Assembly: GCA_964396555.1 (NCBI GenBank)
Contig: CAYNFX010000004.1
Location: 1-49,771, forward strand
Length of the DNA: 49,771 nt
DNA from: Geofilum sp964396555
Lineage (GTDB): Bacteria > Bacteroidota > Bacteroidia > Bacteroidales > Marinilabiliaceae
Direction of reading: 5' to 3'
The translations under genes were made by a program, and so were the position numbers. Positions 16,243-23,574 of this stretch are shown in pieces. The notes below the pieces were generated by a model, which did no database searches, was not told where the DNA came from, and saw only the letters and a program-made list of their open reading frames with translations. Each line of letters opens with the position of its first letter. The stretch's first letter is position 1.

Positions 16243-17415
16243 ATGAGCGAACAAGATATAGTCGTGTCTGGAAGCAAATGTGATTCCTGTGGCGACAGAT
16301 GTGGTAAGCTGGATGTTTTTGACTGGTTGGCAGATCTTCCTGATAGTGTTCAAAACTGCGATGTTGTTGAGATACAGTTTAAGAACACCCGCAAAGGTTA
16401 TTACAAGAATTCTGCACAACTTAAACTTACAAAGGGTGACGTAGTAGCGGTGGAAGCATCGCCCGGTCATGATATTGGTTTAGTAAGCCTGACAGGAGAT
16501 TTGGTGTTGCTTCAGATGAAGAAGAACGGAGTAGCTCTTGATAATTACGAGTTTAAACGCGTTTACCGCAAGGCAAAACAACTGGATATTGAGAAGTGGG
16601 AAGAAGCTAAGGGACTTGAAAGAGAGACCATGCTTGAATCCCGCCGTATTGCCCAAAAACTGGGTCTCAATATGAAGATTGGCGATGTTGAATATCAGGG
16701 CGACAGGACAAAGGCAATATTTTACTACATAGCCGATGAAAGGGTTGACTTTAGGGAACTTATAAAGGTTCTGGCCGATCGTTTCAAGGTAAGGATAGAG
16801 ATGAGGCAAATTGGCGCCCGCCAGGAGGCAGGGCGCATCGGTGGTATCGGGCCTTGCGGCAGGGAGCTATGCTGTTCAACATGGATTACGAATTTTAAGT
16901 CGGTTAGCACCACTGCAGCCAGATATCAGGAAATTTCCCTTAATCCGCAGAAGCTGGCTGGTCAGTGCGGTAAACTGAAGTGCTGCCTCAACTATGAGCT
17001 TGATGCTTATATTGAAGCTCAACAGGATTTTCCGGATACCTCAACTCCCATAAATACAGAGGGCGGACTTTATTTCCACCTTAAGACCGATGTGTTTAAG
17101 CGACTGATGTGGTATTGCTCCAGCAGGGACAGTGGTGGATCGGGCAATATTGTAACTTTATCTGTTGATAATGTGAAGGAGTATCTCAAGCTTAACAAGA
17201 GAGGTATTAGGATAAAAGATCTGGAAAACGAAGTTCAGGTTAATGAAAAAGGCCCTAGTGAACCAGGTTATGCCAACGTAATTGAGGAGGAAAGCCTTAC
17301 CCGTTTCGACGACAAGGCAAAGAAGGCGAATAGTAATAACAACAGGAGGAGGAAAGCCCGTCGTGTCGGTAAACCAAATAACAACAACGGAATCTCAAAC
17401 GATAGTAATGAGTAG
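16243..17415 (+). CDS. ricT: PSP1 domain protein, RicT/YaaT homologue
   Basis: 390 residues. The PSP1 signature region is clear: GGIGPCGRELCCSTWITNF followed by GQCGKLKCCLNYE, with paired cysteines. An extra N-terminal cluster, Cys13-x2-Cys16-x3-Cys20 (KCDSCGDRCGKLDVFDWL), precedes the domain. The C-terminal 50 residues are polar, N/K/R-rich and probably disordered (KKANSNNNRRRKARR). In Bacillus subtilis, RicT with RicA and RicF forms a [4Fe-4S] complex that aids RNase Y-dependent mRNA processing. No ricA or ricF is visible here, so the partner in Bacteroidota is open. It overlaps gldH by 8 nt, implying translational coupling. Confidence 0.88.
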   Translation: MSEQDIVVSGSKCDSCGDRCGKLDVFDWLADLPDSVQNCDVVEIQFKNTRKGYYKNSAQLKLTKGDVVAVEASPGHDIGLVSLTGDLVLLQMKKNGVALDNYEFKRVYRKAKQLDIEKWEEAKGLERETMLESRRIAQKLGLNMKIGDVEYQGDRTKAIFYYIADERVDFRELIKVLADRFKVRIEMRQIGARQEAGRIGGIGPCGRELCCSTWITNFKSVSTTAARYQEISLNPQKLAGQCGKLKCCLNYELDAYIEAQQDFPDTSTPINTEGGLYFHLKTDVFKRLMWYCSSRDSGGSGNIVTLSVDNVKEYLKLNKRGIRIKDLENEVQVNEKGPSEPGYANVIEEESLTRFDDKAKKANSNNNRRRKARRVGKPNNNNGISNDSNE

Positions 17416-17869
17416 GCTTTTATTGTTACTGATGCTTGTTGTCTGCACTTCCTGTGGAGACAGACTTATCTATTCGGATACGATAGAGATTGACAAGTCC
17501 GGATGGGATTTGAATGACACCCTTTGTTTTGAGGTTGAGCTAACTGATACTTTGTCCATGATTGATATCGGTATGACAATTTCACATACCGATGACTATC
17601 CATATTCAAATATCTGGCTCTTTCTTGAGGTTAGTAGTGACAATGGAAGTAATTTTTCAGACACGCTGAATTACATAATTGCTGAGAGTAATGGCAAATG
17701 GGTAGGTGAGAAAAGGGGTAAAAACTTTGTCGTAAATACTTCCTACAGGAATTTTGTGAGAATGGCTCACAGTGGAAACTACCGTTTTGAGATAAGGCAG
17801 GGCATGCGCGAAGAGAGACTCAAGGGGATTAGCAAACTGGAGTTTCGCATAAATAAATCAGAGAGATAG
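17408..17869 (+). CDS. gldH: Gliding motility / T9SS-associated lipoprotein GldH
   Basis: 153 residues from the ATG at 17408. The frame opens further upstream, but that part overlaps ricT in another frame and lacks a signal, whereas this start gives a clean lipoprotein signal (MSRLLLLLMLVVCTSC, lipid Cys16). The mature part matches GldH: IYSDTIEIDKSGWDLNDTL, ISHTDDYPYSNIWLFLEV, and a late GNYRFEIRQGMREERLKGI. GldH is a lipoprotein needed for gliding in Flavobacterium johnsoniae; non-gliding Bacteroidota keep it, and its exact task is not known. Its start overlaps the ricT stop by 8 nt, and trmB begins 1 nt after its own stop. Confidence 0.88.
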   Translation: MSRLLLLLMLVVCTSCGDRLIYSDTIEIDKSGWDLNDTLCFEVELTDTLSMIDIGMTISHTDDYPYSNIWLFLEVSSDNGSNFSDTLNYIIAESNGKWVGEKRGKNFVVNTSYRNFVRMAHSGNYRFEIRQGMREERLKGISKLEFRINKSER

Positions 17870-17870
17870 T

Positions 17871-18632
17871 TTGGGTACGAAGAAGAACAAACTGGTGAAG
17901 TTTGCCGAGATGGACAGACTTCCCAACGTGATTCAGGCTGAATTCAGCGAAGTCTTCAGGACGGATTACAAGTTAAAAGGCAGGTGGGCCGAGGAATATT
18001 TTGGCAATAACAATCCCGTCGTTTTGGAACTTGGTTGTGGCAGGGGTGAATATACTGTTGCGCTTGCCAGAAAGTATCCAGAAAAGAATTTCATTGGAAT
18101 AGATATTAAGGGGTCAAGGATGTACAATGGTGCTGTCACGGCGTACAATGAGGGTCTCAAAAATGCAGCTTTTATCAGAAGCAGGATAGAACTTATTGGT
18201 TCTTTCTTTGGGCCGTCTGAGGTTGATGAGATTTGGCTGACCTTCCCCGATCCCCAGATGCAAAAGACGCGCAAGCGTCTTACTTCCTGCAGGTTTTTGC
18301 AGCTATATGCGAGTTTTCTCAATCCCGGAGGAATTATTCATCTTAAGACTGACAGTAATTTTATGTACACTTATACCCGTGAGCTGGTGCTTCATAACAG
18401 GATGACTGTAATTACTGATCAGTCAGACCTGTATAATTCGGGTTTTGATGATGAGATATTAACAGTTAAAACGTATTACGAGGTACGTTTTCTGGGGCAG
18501 GGATTTTCTATTAAGTATTTGAGTTTCAGACTTGATAACAAGCATCCGCTTGTTGAGCCGCAGGTTGACATTCCCAGGGATAACTACCGTAATACAGGCA
18601 TAAGAGTTGCATTCGATGACAAGCAGGGTTAA
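17871..18632 (+). CDS. trmB: tRNA (guanine-N7-)-methyltransferase TrmB
   Basis: 253 residues read from a TTG codon. It methylates N7 of G46 in the variable loop of tRNAs using SAM. The SAM site is VLELGCGRGEYTVALARKYP, with IGIDIKGSRM after it, and the family motif EIWLTFPDPQMQKTRKRLTS is present in the Bacteroidota variant. The first ATG (17910) lies at codon 14 and would remove the KKNKLVKFAEM block that begins TrmB in relatives, so TTG is the better start; GAGAGATAG lies just before it. It begins 1 nt after gldH and its end overlaps the next gene by 17 nt. Confidence 0.93.
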   Translation: MGTKKNKLVKFAEMDRLPNVIQAEFSEVFRTDYKLKGRWAEEYFGNNNPVVLELGCGRGEYTVALARKYPEKNFIGIDIKGSRMYNGAVTAYNEGLKNAAFIRSRIELIGSFFGPSEVDEIWLTFPDPQMQKTRKRLTSCRFLQLYASFLNPGGIIHLKTDSNFMYTYTRELVLHNRMTVITDQSDLYNSGFDDEILTVKTYYEVRFLGQGFSIKYLSFRLDNKHPLVEPQVDIPRDNYRNTGIRVAFDDKQG

Positions 18633-18972
18633 CTCTGAAGATCAGGGATTTTTTGATCTGGTATATGAGGTGGCCCGGTTGATTCCTATGGGCAGGGTTA
18701 CTTCCTATGGTGCCATTGCTGCAGCAATCGGTTCCCCCGGTGCTGCGCGTATGGTAGGTTGGGCATTAAACAACCTGGGACCAGATCTGGAGGATGTGCC
18801 TGCGCACAGGGTGGTCAACCGCAACGGCATGCTTACTGGAAAACATGCTTTCAGACCAGGGGTATCGATGGAGGAACTGCTGCGGAAGGAAGGGATTGAG
18901 GTTGTTGGTGACAAGGTTGAGAACTTCAAAATGCTTTTCTGGGATCCAATTAAGGAGATTCCGAATCTGTAA
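18616..18972 (+). CDS. Alkyltransferase-like (MGMT family) DNA base-flipping protein without active-site cysteine
   Basis: 118 residues from the ATG at 18616 (a TTG at 18607 is in frame upstream). The MGMT DNA-binding domain is complete: GRVTSYGAIAAAIGSPGAAR, the arginine of the AARMVGWALNN helix that intercalates in place of the flipped base, and the active-site loop. The catalytic PCHR of true O6-alkylguanine transferases is PAHR here (residues 62-65), so the methyl-accepting cysteine is absent. Such alkyltransferase-like proteins bind O6-alkylguanine and hand the lesion to nucleotide excision repair (known for ATL proteins with PWHR); Ala at this site suggests the same, by inference. It overlaps trmB by 17 nt. 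Confidence 0.88.
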   Translation: MTSRVNSEDQGFFDLVYEVARLIPMGRVTSYGAIAAAIGSPGAARMVGWALNNLGPDLEDVPAHRVVNRNGMLTGKHAFRPGVSMEELLRKEGIEVVGDKVENFKMLFWDPIKEIPNL

Positions 18973-19045
18973 TAATCAGATTATTGCTATCCGTTTTTAT
19001 TTTAGTATTTTTGCTGTAGTTTTTAATTGGTTTAAATAAAACAAC

Positions 19046-20127
19046 ATGAGCTTTTATCCAAAGCTGGTGCTTGATGCATTGAGGCATGTAGTTCATCCGG
19101 GCAAGGGCAAGGATATTGTCAGTCTGGATATGGTAGAGGATGATATCCGTATTGAAGGCAAGCGAATCAGTTTTTCGCTGCTGTTTGATCGCGCCAATGA
19201 TCCTATGGTAGGTCCAATCAAAAGTGCCGCTGAGAAGGCTATTGAGACTTATATTGGTGAAGGTGTTGAGATCAAGGGTAATATCTATGTCAAGATAAAA
19301 TCCAGGCAGGTAAAGAAGACAGAGGAAGCCCCTCTTAGGGAAATTAAGAATGTAGTTGCTATATCATCAGGTAAGGGTGGAGTTGGCAAATCTACAGTCA
19401 GTAGCAACCTCGCGGTTGCACTTGCCCTTAAAGGATATAGTGTTGGTTTGCTGGATGCTGATATATATGGGCCTTCTGTACCTAAGATGTTTGCTACGGA
19501 AGATGCACGTCCCTATGTCGAAAAGGTTGAGGGAAAAGACAGGATTATCCCTGTTGAGAAATATGGGGTTAAGCTGCTTAGTATAGGATATTTTGTCAAC
19601 CCCACAGATGCTCTTGTGTGGAGAGGAGCTATGGCAACCTCAGCAGTAAAGCAGCTGATAGGTGACGGTATGTGGGGCGATTTGGATTACCTGCTTATAG
19701 ACATGCCTCCAGGCACGGGCGATATACACCTGACAATAGTTCAGACTATAGCCCTTACAGGAGCCGTTGTTGTAAGTACTCCGCAGGAAGTGGCTCTGGC
19801 TGATGCTCGTAAGGGTATCAGTATGTTTCAGGGCAAGCAGATCAATGTACCGGTGTTGGGTCTTGTAGAGAATATGGCATGGTTTACTCCGGCTGAGTTG
19901 CCCGAGAACAAGTACTACATATTTGGAAAGGGAGGATGCAGGAACCTTGCAGAAGAGACCGGTACTCCTCTACTTGGAGAAATCCCGATAGTACAAAGTA
20001 TCAGGGAGGGTGGAGATGAAGGTATGCCAGCAGCGCTTAATACTGATAGTATCACAGGAGTTGCATTCTCAAAACTAGCTGATGCAGTTGTTGAAGCAGT
20101 TGAGAAGCGCAACAGCCAGCTGCCACG
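19046..20127 (+). CDS. mrp: Mrp/NBP35-type (ApbC) P-loop ATPase, iron-sulfur carrier; 3' end in gap
   Basis: About 360 residues are visible before the run of N, close to full length (family about 365-370), so only a short tail is missing. Residues 1-95 form the small N-terminal FSCA/MIP18-type domain. The deviant Walker A is SSGKGGVGKSTVSSNLA (about 107-123), followed by LLDADIYGPSVPKM, and the Walker B/switch is LLIDMPPGTGDIHLT. The family stores or transfers Fe-S clusters through a C-terminal CxxC in many members. Here that region reads MAWFTPAELPENKYYIFGKG and has no CxxC, only one nearby cysteine. The ATG follows the ATL gene by 73 nt. Confidence 0.93.
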
Positions 20128-20227
20128 NNNNNNNNNNNNNNNNNNNNNNNNNNNNNNNNNNNNNNNNNNNNNNNNNNNNNNNNNNNNNNNNNNNNNNNNN
20201 NNNNNNNNNNNNNNNNNNNNNNNNNNN
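20128..20227. other. Assembly gap (100 N)
   Basis: Exactly 100 unknown bases, the conventional placeholder for a gap of unspecified length. Two convergent genes, mrp from the left and ald from the right, each run into it close to their expected ends. The true distance, and whether any gene lies inside, cannot be told. Confidence 0.98.
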
Positions 20228-21441
20228 AGCAGGCCTATGTCCTTGGATGGCAGTCCAAGGCTGTTACCTATATATTGGTTTGTTAGTATGCCTTTATACA
20301 GGTAGGTGCCATTGCTTACGCCCAGATCTTCCTTGACTAGCTGGTGAATACCCCCGGCATTTGCCATTTTGAGAATAATGGGTGCGATAATATTACTTAG
20401 TGCAATGGATGCGGTACGTGAAACCCTTGAAGCTACGTTTGGTGTCATATAGTGTATGACACCATTTTTGTTTATAAATGGTTTGTCAGGATCGTGAGAA
20501 GACGCTGCCATGGATTCAAAGCAGCGTCCGTCGCCAATGCTAAGATCCACTATCACAGATCCTGGTTTCATCTGTTCAATCTGCTCACAGGTTATATAGA
20601 AAGCTGTATCATTCTCAAAATAGCGTAGACTTGCCACCACGGCATCTGCAGACTTTAATGCCTTTGTAAGTACGTGGGGATGCAGCACAGAGGTAAACAC
20701 TCGCTGGCCGAGGTTGCGTTCAAGTTCCCTGAGGTTCTGATATGAGTTGTCAAAGACCTTGATCTGGCATCCCAGGCCGAGAGCTGCCCTTGCAGCAAAC
20801 TCACCGGCAGTACCAGCTCCAATAATTACGACTTCAGTAGGTGAGACTCCTGTGATTCCACCCAGCAATACCCCCTTGCCTCCATGTGCTTTGCTAAGAT
20901 ATTCGGATGCAATGCTGATCGCAGCATAACCTTCAATCTCACTCATGCTCTGTATAACAGGATAGCAACCCTCGTTATCACGCATGAATTCATAGGCGAC
21001 AGCATTAATACGCCTATTCATCATTTTGGCTATTGATTCCCTGGTCTGTTTGGAAAATTGAAGGTAGGATAGGATGATCTGATCATTGGTCATCATCTCT
21101 GTTTCCTCCTCTGTCGGAGGGGATATTTTCAGTACTATATCTGATCTGAAGACTTCTTCCTTACCACTTGCAACGATGGCTCCGGCATCTGCAAAATCAC
21201 TGTCAAAGTAGTTGGCCCTTTCACCGACACCTGACTCAATGATTACCTTGTGGCCATTCTCAACAAGCAGTTCAACTCCCTGAGGCGTTAACGATACCCT
21301 GTTTTCGGATCTGTCGGTATCCATAGGCATCCCAATCGTAAGCGAGCGTTGTTTCCGACCTACCTCAAGCATCTCTTCCCTTGTGATGTGTTGGGTATAC
21401 CTGATTGCAATAAAAGATGCCCGTTTCTCGATGTTGGTCAT
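20228..21441 (-). CDS. ald: Alanine dehydrogenase; 3' end in gap
   Basis: About 404 residues are visible and only a short C-terminal tail is hidden by the gap. The N-terminal catalytic domain has RSENRVSLTPQGVELLVENG and the KISPP stretch. The NAD-binding Rossmann fold reads TEVVIIGAGTAGEFAARAAL. Late motifs are VIVDLSIGDGRCFE, TPNVASRVSRTASIALSN and the end KGILTNQYIGNSLGL. The enzyme interconverts alanine with pyruvate plus ammonia using NAD(H) in the cytosol. Compared with the classical enzyme, it begins with about 35 extra residues (RASFIAIRYTQHITREEMLE) before the usual MPMDT-type start; I believe this longer form is common in Bacteroidota. The tsaE gene lies 82 nt upstream on the same strand. 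Confidence 0.9.
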
Positions 21442-21523
21442 GTCATTGAAGTCTTTAGATTACCCGAATATACAAAATTATTGAGAATGCCTTTTGAGAA
21501 ATGCATATTAACATTCTGACAGA

Positions 21524-21949
21524 TCAGGACGTAATGATATCGATACTGATCTCTCTGGAGCCATCGGTAAGGAGTTGCAGGTTAACATTAATCCTTTCGG
21601 AGGGGATATGATCTTCTGCTTTTTCGGGCCATTCTATAAGACAAATGTCACCACCGTAGAGGTATTCGTCAGCGCCTATTTCAAAAAGTTCTTCAGGTTT
21701 TTTCATACGGTACAGATCGAAGTGATAAACGGGACGTCCGTCTTCGCACCTGTATTCGTTGATAATTGCAAAAGAAGGACTACTGACAAGGTCAAGTACT
21801 TTTAGCTCCCTGCAAATCTGTTTTATCAGGGTTGTTTTACCTGCCCCCATCCCGCCGTAGAAAGCTGCAACAGGTTGCTCTGCAAGCATGGCTGCCAGAG
21901 CCCTGGCAGCCTCTACAAGCTCTTCAGGTGTTTTGGTCGAAAAGATCAT
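21524..21949 (-). CDS. tsaE: tRNA threonylcarbamoyladenosine biosynthesis ATPase TsaE
   Basis: 141 residues, usual for TsaE. Walker A is FYGGMGAGKTTLIKQIC (about residues 31-47), followed by the family motif SSPSFAIINEYR and the HFDLYR strand; the C-terminal half has CLIEWPEKAEDHIP. TsaE drives, by ATP hydrolysis, the TsaB-TsaD-TsaE complex that makes t6A37 in ANN-decoding tRNAs. It lies 25 nt downstream of porX on the same strand, so the genes may be cotranscribed without a functional link. No tsaB or tsaD is in the window. Confidence 0.95.
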   Translation of the reverse strand: MIFSTKTPEELVEAARALAAMLAEQPVAAFYGGMGAGKTTLIKQICRELKVLDLVSSPSFAIINEYRCEDGRPVYHFDLYRMKKPEELFEIGADEYLYGGDICLIEWPEKAEDHIPSERINVNLQLLTDGSREISIDIITS

Positions 21950-21974
21950 TACTCAAATTATTTAGCATGTAAAG

Positions 21975-23531
21975 CTAAGACTTTGGTTCCAGAACGACAA
22001 AAGGGACCATCATCTCTTCCATCGAAATACCTCCATGCTGGAAGGTATCCTTGTAATAGTTTACATAGTAATTGTAGTTGTTGGGATAGGCAAAGAAAGT
22101 ATTGCCGGTCGCAAAGATATAAGTTGTTGATACATTAGGCCTTGGCAGGTAGATTTGTTCGGGCTTTTTGACTTCATAGATGGACTTGTCGTCATATGCA
22201 AGGTTCTTGCCTTGCTTAAATCTGAGGTTAGCATTAACAGCTCTGTCACCCACTACTTTTACAGGTTCCTGTACACGTATGGTTCCATGATCTGTAGTCA
22301 GGATAACTTTTACGTTTTCCTGTGACAGGCGTTTTAAAAGTTCAAACAGTGGTGAGTGCAGAAACCACGATTGGGTGTGTGAGCGGAAAGATGATTCATC
22401 AGTAATCAGTTCCTTGATCATCTTTAGTTCAGTACGGGCATGCGACAGCATGTCAATAAAGTTGACAACAACTACTGACAGATCATTTTCCTTGTAACGC
22501 TTGTAGTTGTCCAGGAGCTTCTTGCCTGAATCGGAGTCATTGATCTTCTCATACCAGACTTTGAGAGGTTCCCTGACCCTAGAAAAGTAATCTTTCAATA
22601 AGGCTTCTTCATGCTGGTTTTTGCTACCCTCTTCGTCATCCTCAACCCATAGGTCTGGCCTGATCTTGGCTATATTAAGTGGGAGTAGTCCTGAGAAGAT
22701 TGCATTGCGTGCATACTGCGTAGCTGTAGGAAGAATGCTGAAGTATAACTCATCTTCTGCAAAATTAAAGAAAGGGGTGATCTCCCTTTTTATAACTTCC
22801 CACTGATCATATCTGAAATTGTCAACAACTATCATTACCACCGGTCCACCCTTTTTGAGCATGGGCAAAACCTTACGTTTCATAATAGTATGCGACATCA
22901 TAGGTGCATCATCACTACTAAGCCAGTCGGCGTAGTTTTCTTTTACAAAAACTGCAAAGCGCTTGTTGGCTTCATTCTTTTGCATCAGCAGAACCTCGTT
23001 CATCGAGCTATCGGTAAACTGCAGTTCGAGTTCCCAGAAAACCAGTTGCCTGTATAGGTCATACCACTCATTGTAGTTGAGTCCCTCATTGAGCCTCATC
23101 CCTATTCTAGAGAAAACAGACTGATAATCGGTAGTTGCCTTTTTGCTGACAAGGTTGTGGCGGCCAAGGATTTTTTTTATTGAAGAAAGTATCTGGTTTG
23201 GATTTACCGGTTTTATAAGGTAGTCGGCTATCTTACTTCCAATAGCCTGATCCATTATCTCTTCTTCCTCACTTTTGGTTACCATCACAACAGGCAGTGC
23301 GGGATTCTGCTCCTTTATCCGCATAAGAGTTTCTAGCCCGCTGAGTCCCGGCATATTCTCATCGAGGAACACCAGACTGTAGGCTCCTCCAGCGAGAAGG
23401 TCTAAAGCATCTCTGCCGTTGGTGGCAGTATCCACCTTAAAACCCTTTTCGTCTAGAAAGAGCAAGTGAGCTCTAAGATGGTCTATTTCGTCATCAACCC
23501 ACAGTAATCTGTATTTTTGGACATTTTCCAT
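21975..23531 (-). CDS. porX: T9SS regulator PorX (response regulator with PglZ domain)
   Basis: 518 residues. The N-terminal receiver domain is intact: acidic pair Asp13/Asp14 (WVDDE), phospho-acceptor Asp57 (LVFLDENMPG), Thr85-type switch in VVMVTKSE and Lys107 (DYLIKPV). A helical linker (about 125-195) leads to the PglZ alkaline-phosphatase-like domain (about 200-518), with VVMIVVDNFRYDQWEV, the nucleophile threonine region FSILPTATQYARNAIFSGLLP shortened by one residue from its full motif, DMLSHAR, and LTTDHGTIRV as metal sites. In Porphyromonas gingivalis, PorX with the kinase PorY and sigma factor SigP regulates T9SS genes, and its PglZ domain cleaves cyclic oligonucleotides. No porY or sigP is visible here. 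It lies 43 nt downstream of porW on the same strand. Confidence 0.95.
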   Translation of the reverse strand: MENVQKYRLLWVDDEIDHLRAHLLFLDEKGFKVDTATNGRDALDLLAGGAYSLVFLDENMPGLSGLETLMRIKEQNPALPVVMVTKSEEEEIMDQAIGSKIADYLIKPVNPNQILSSIKKILGRHNLVSKKATTDYQSVFSRIGMRLNEGLNYNEWYDLYRQLVFWELELQFTDSSMNEVLLMQKNEANKRFAVFVKENYADWLSSDDAPMMSHTIMKRKVLPMLKKGGPVVMIVVDNFRYDQWEVIKREITPFFNFAEDELYFSILPTATQYARNAIFSGLLPLNIAKIRPDLWVEDDEEGSKNQHEEALLKDYFSRVREPLKVWYEKINDSDSGKKLLDNYKRYKENDLSVVVVNFIDMLSHARTELKMIKELITDESSFRSHTQSWFLHSPLFELLKRLSQENVKVILTTDHGTIRVQEPVKVVGDRAVNANLRFKQGKNLAYDDKSIYEVKKPEQIYLPRPNVSTTYIFATGNTFFAYPNNYNYYVNYYKDTFQHGGISMEEMMVPFVVLEPKS

Positions 23532-23574
23532 CCTCTTCCTGATTTATATTAATAATTAAGAAGACCGGGGTTGT

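Noticed and set aside
17282..17407. In-frame N-terminal extension of gldH inside ricT
   Set aside because: It overlaps the ricT end in another frame, would bury the lipoprotein signal, and has basic low-complexity sequence.
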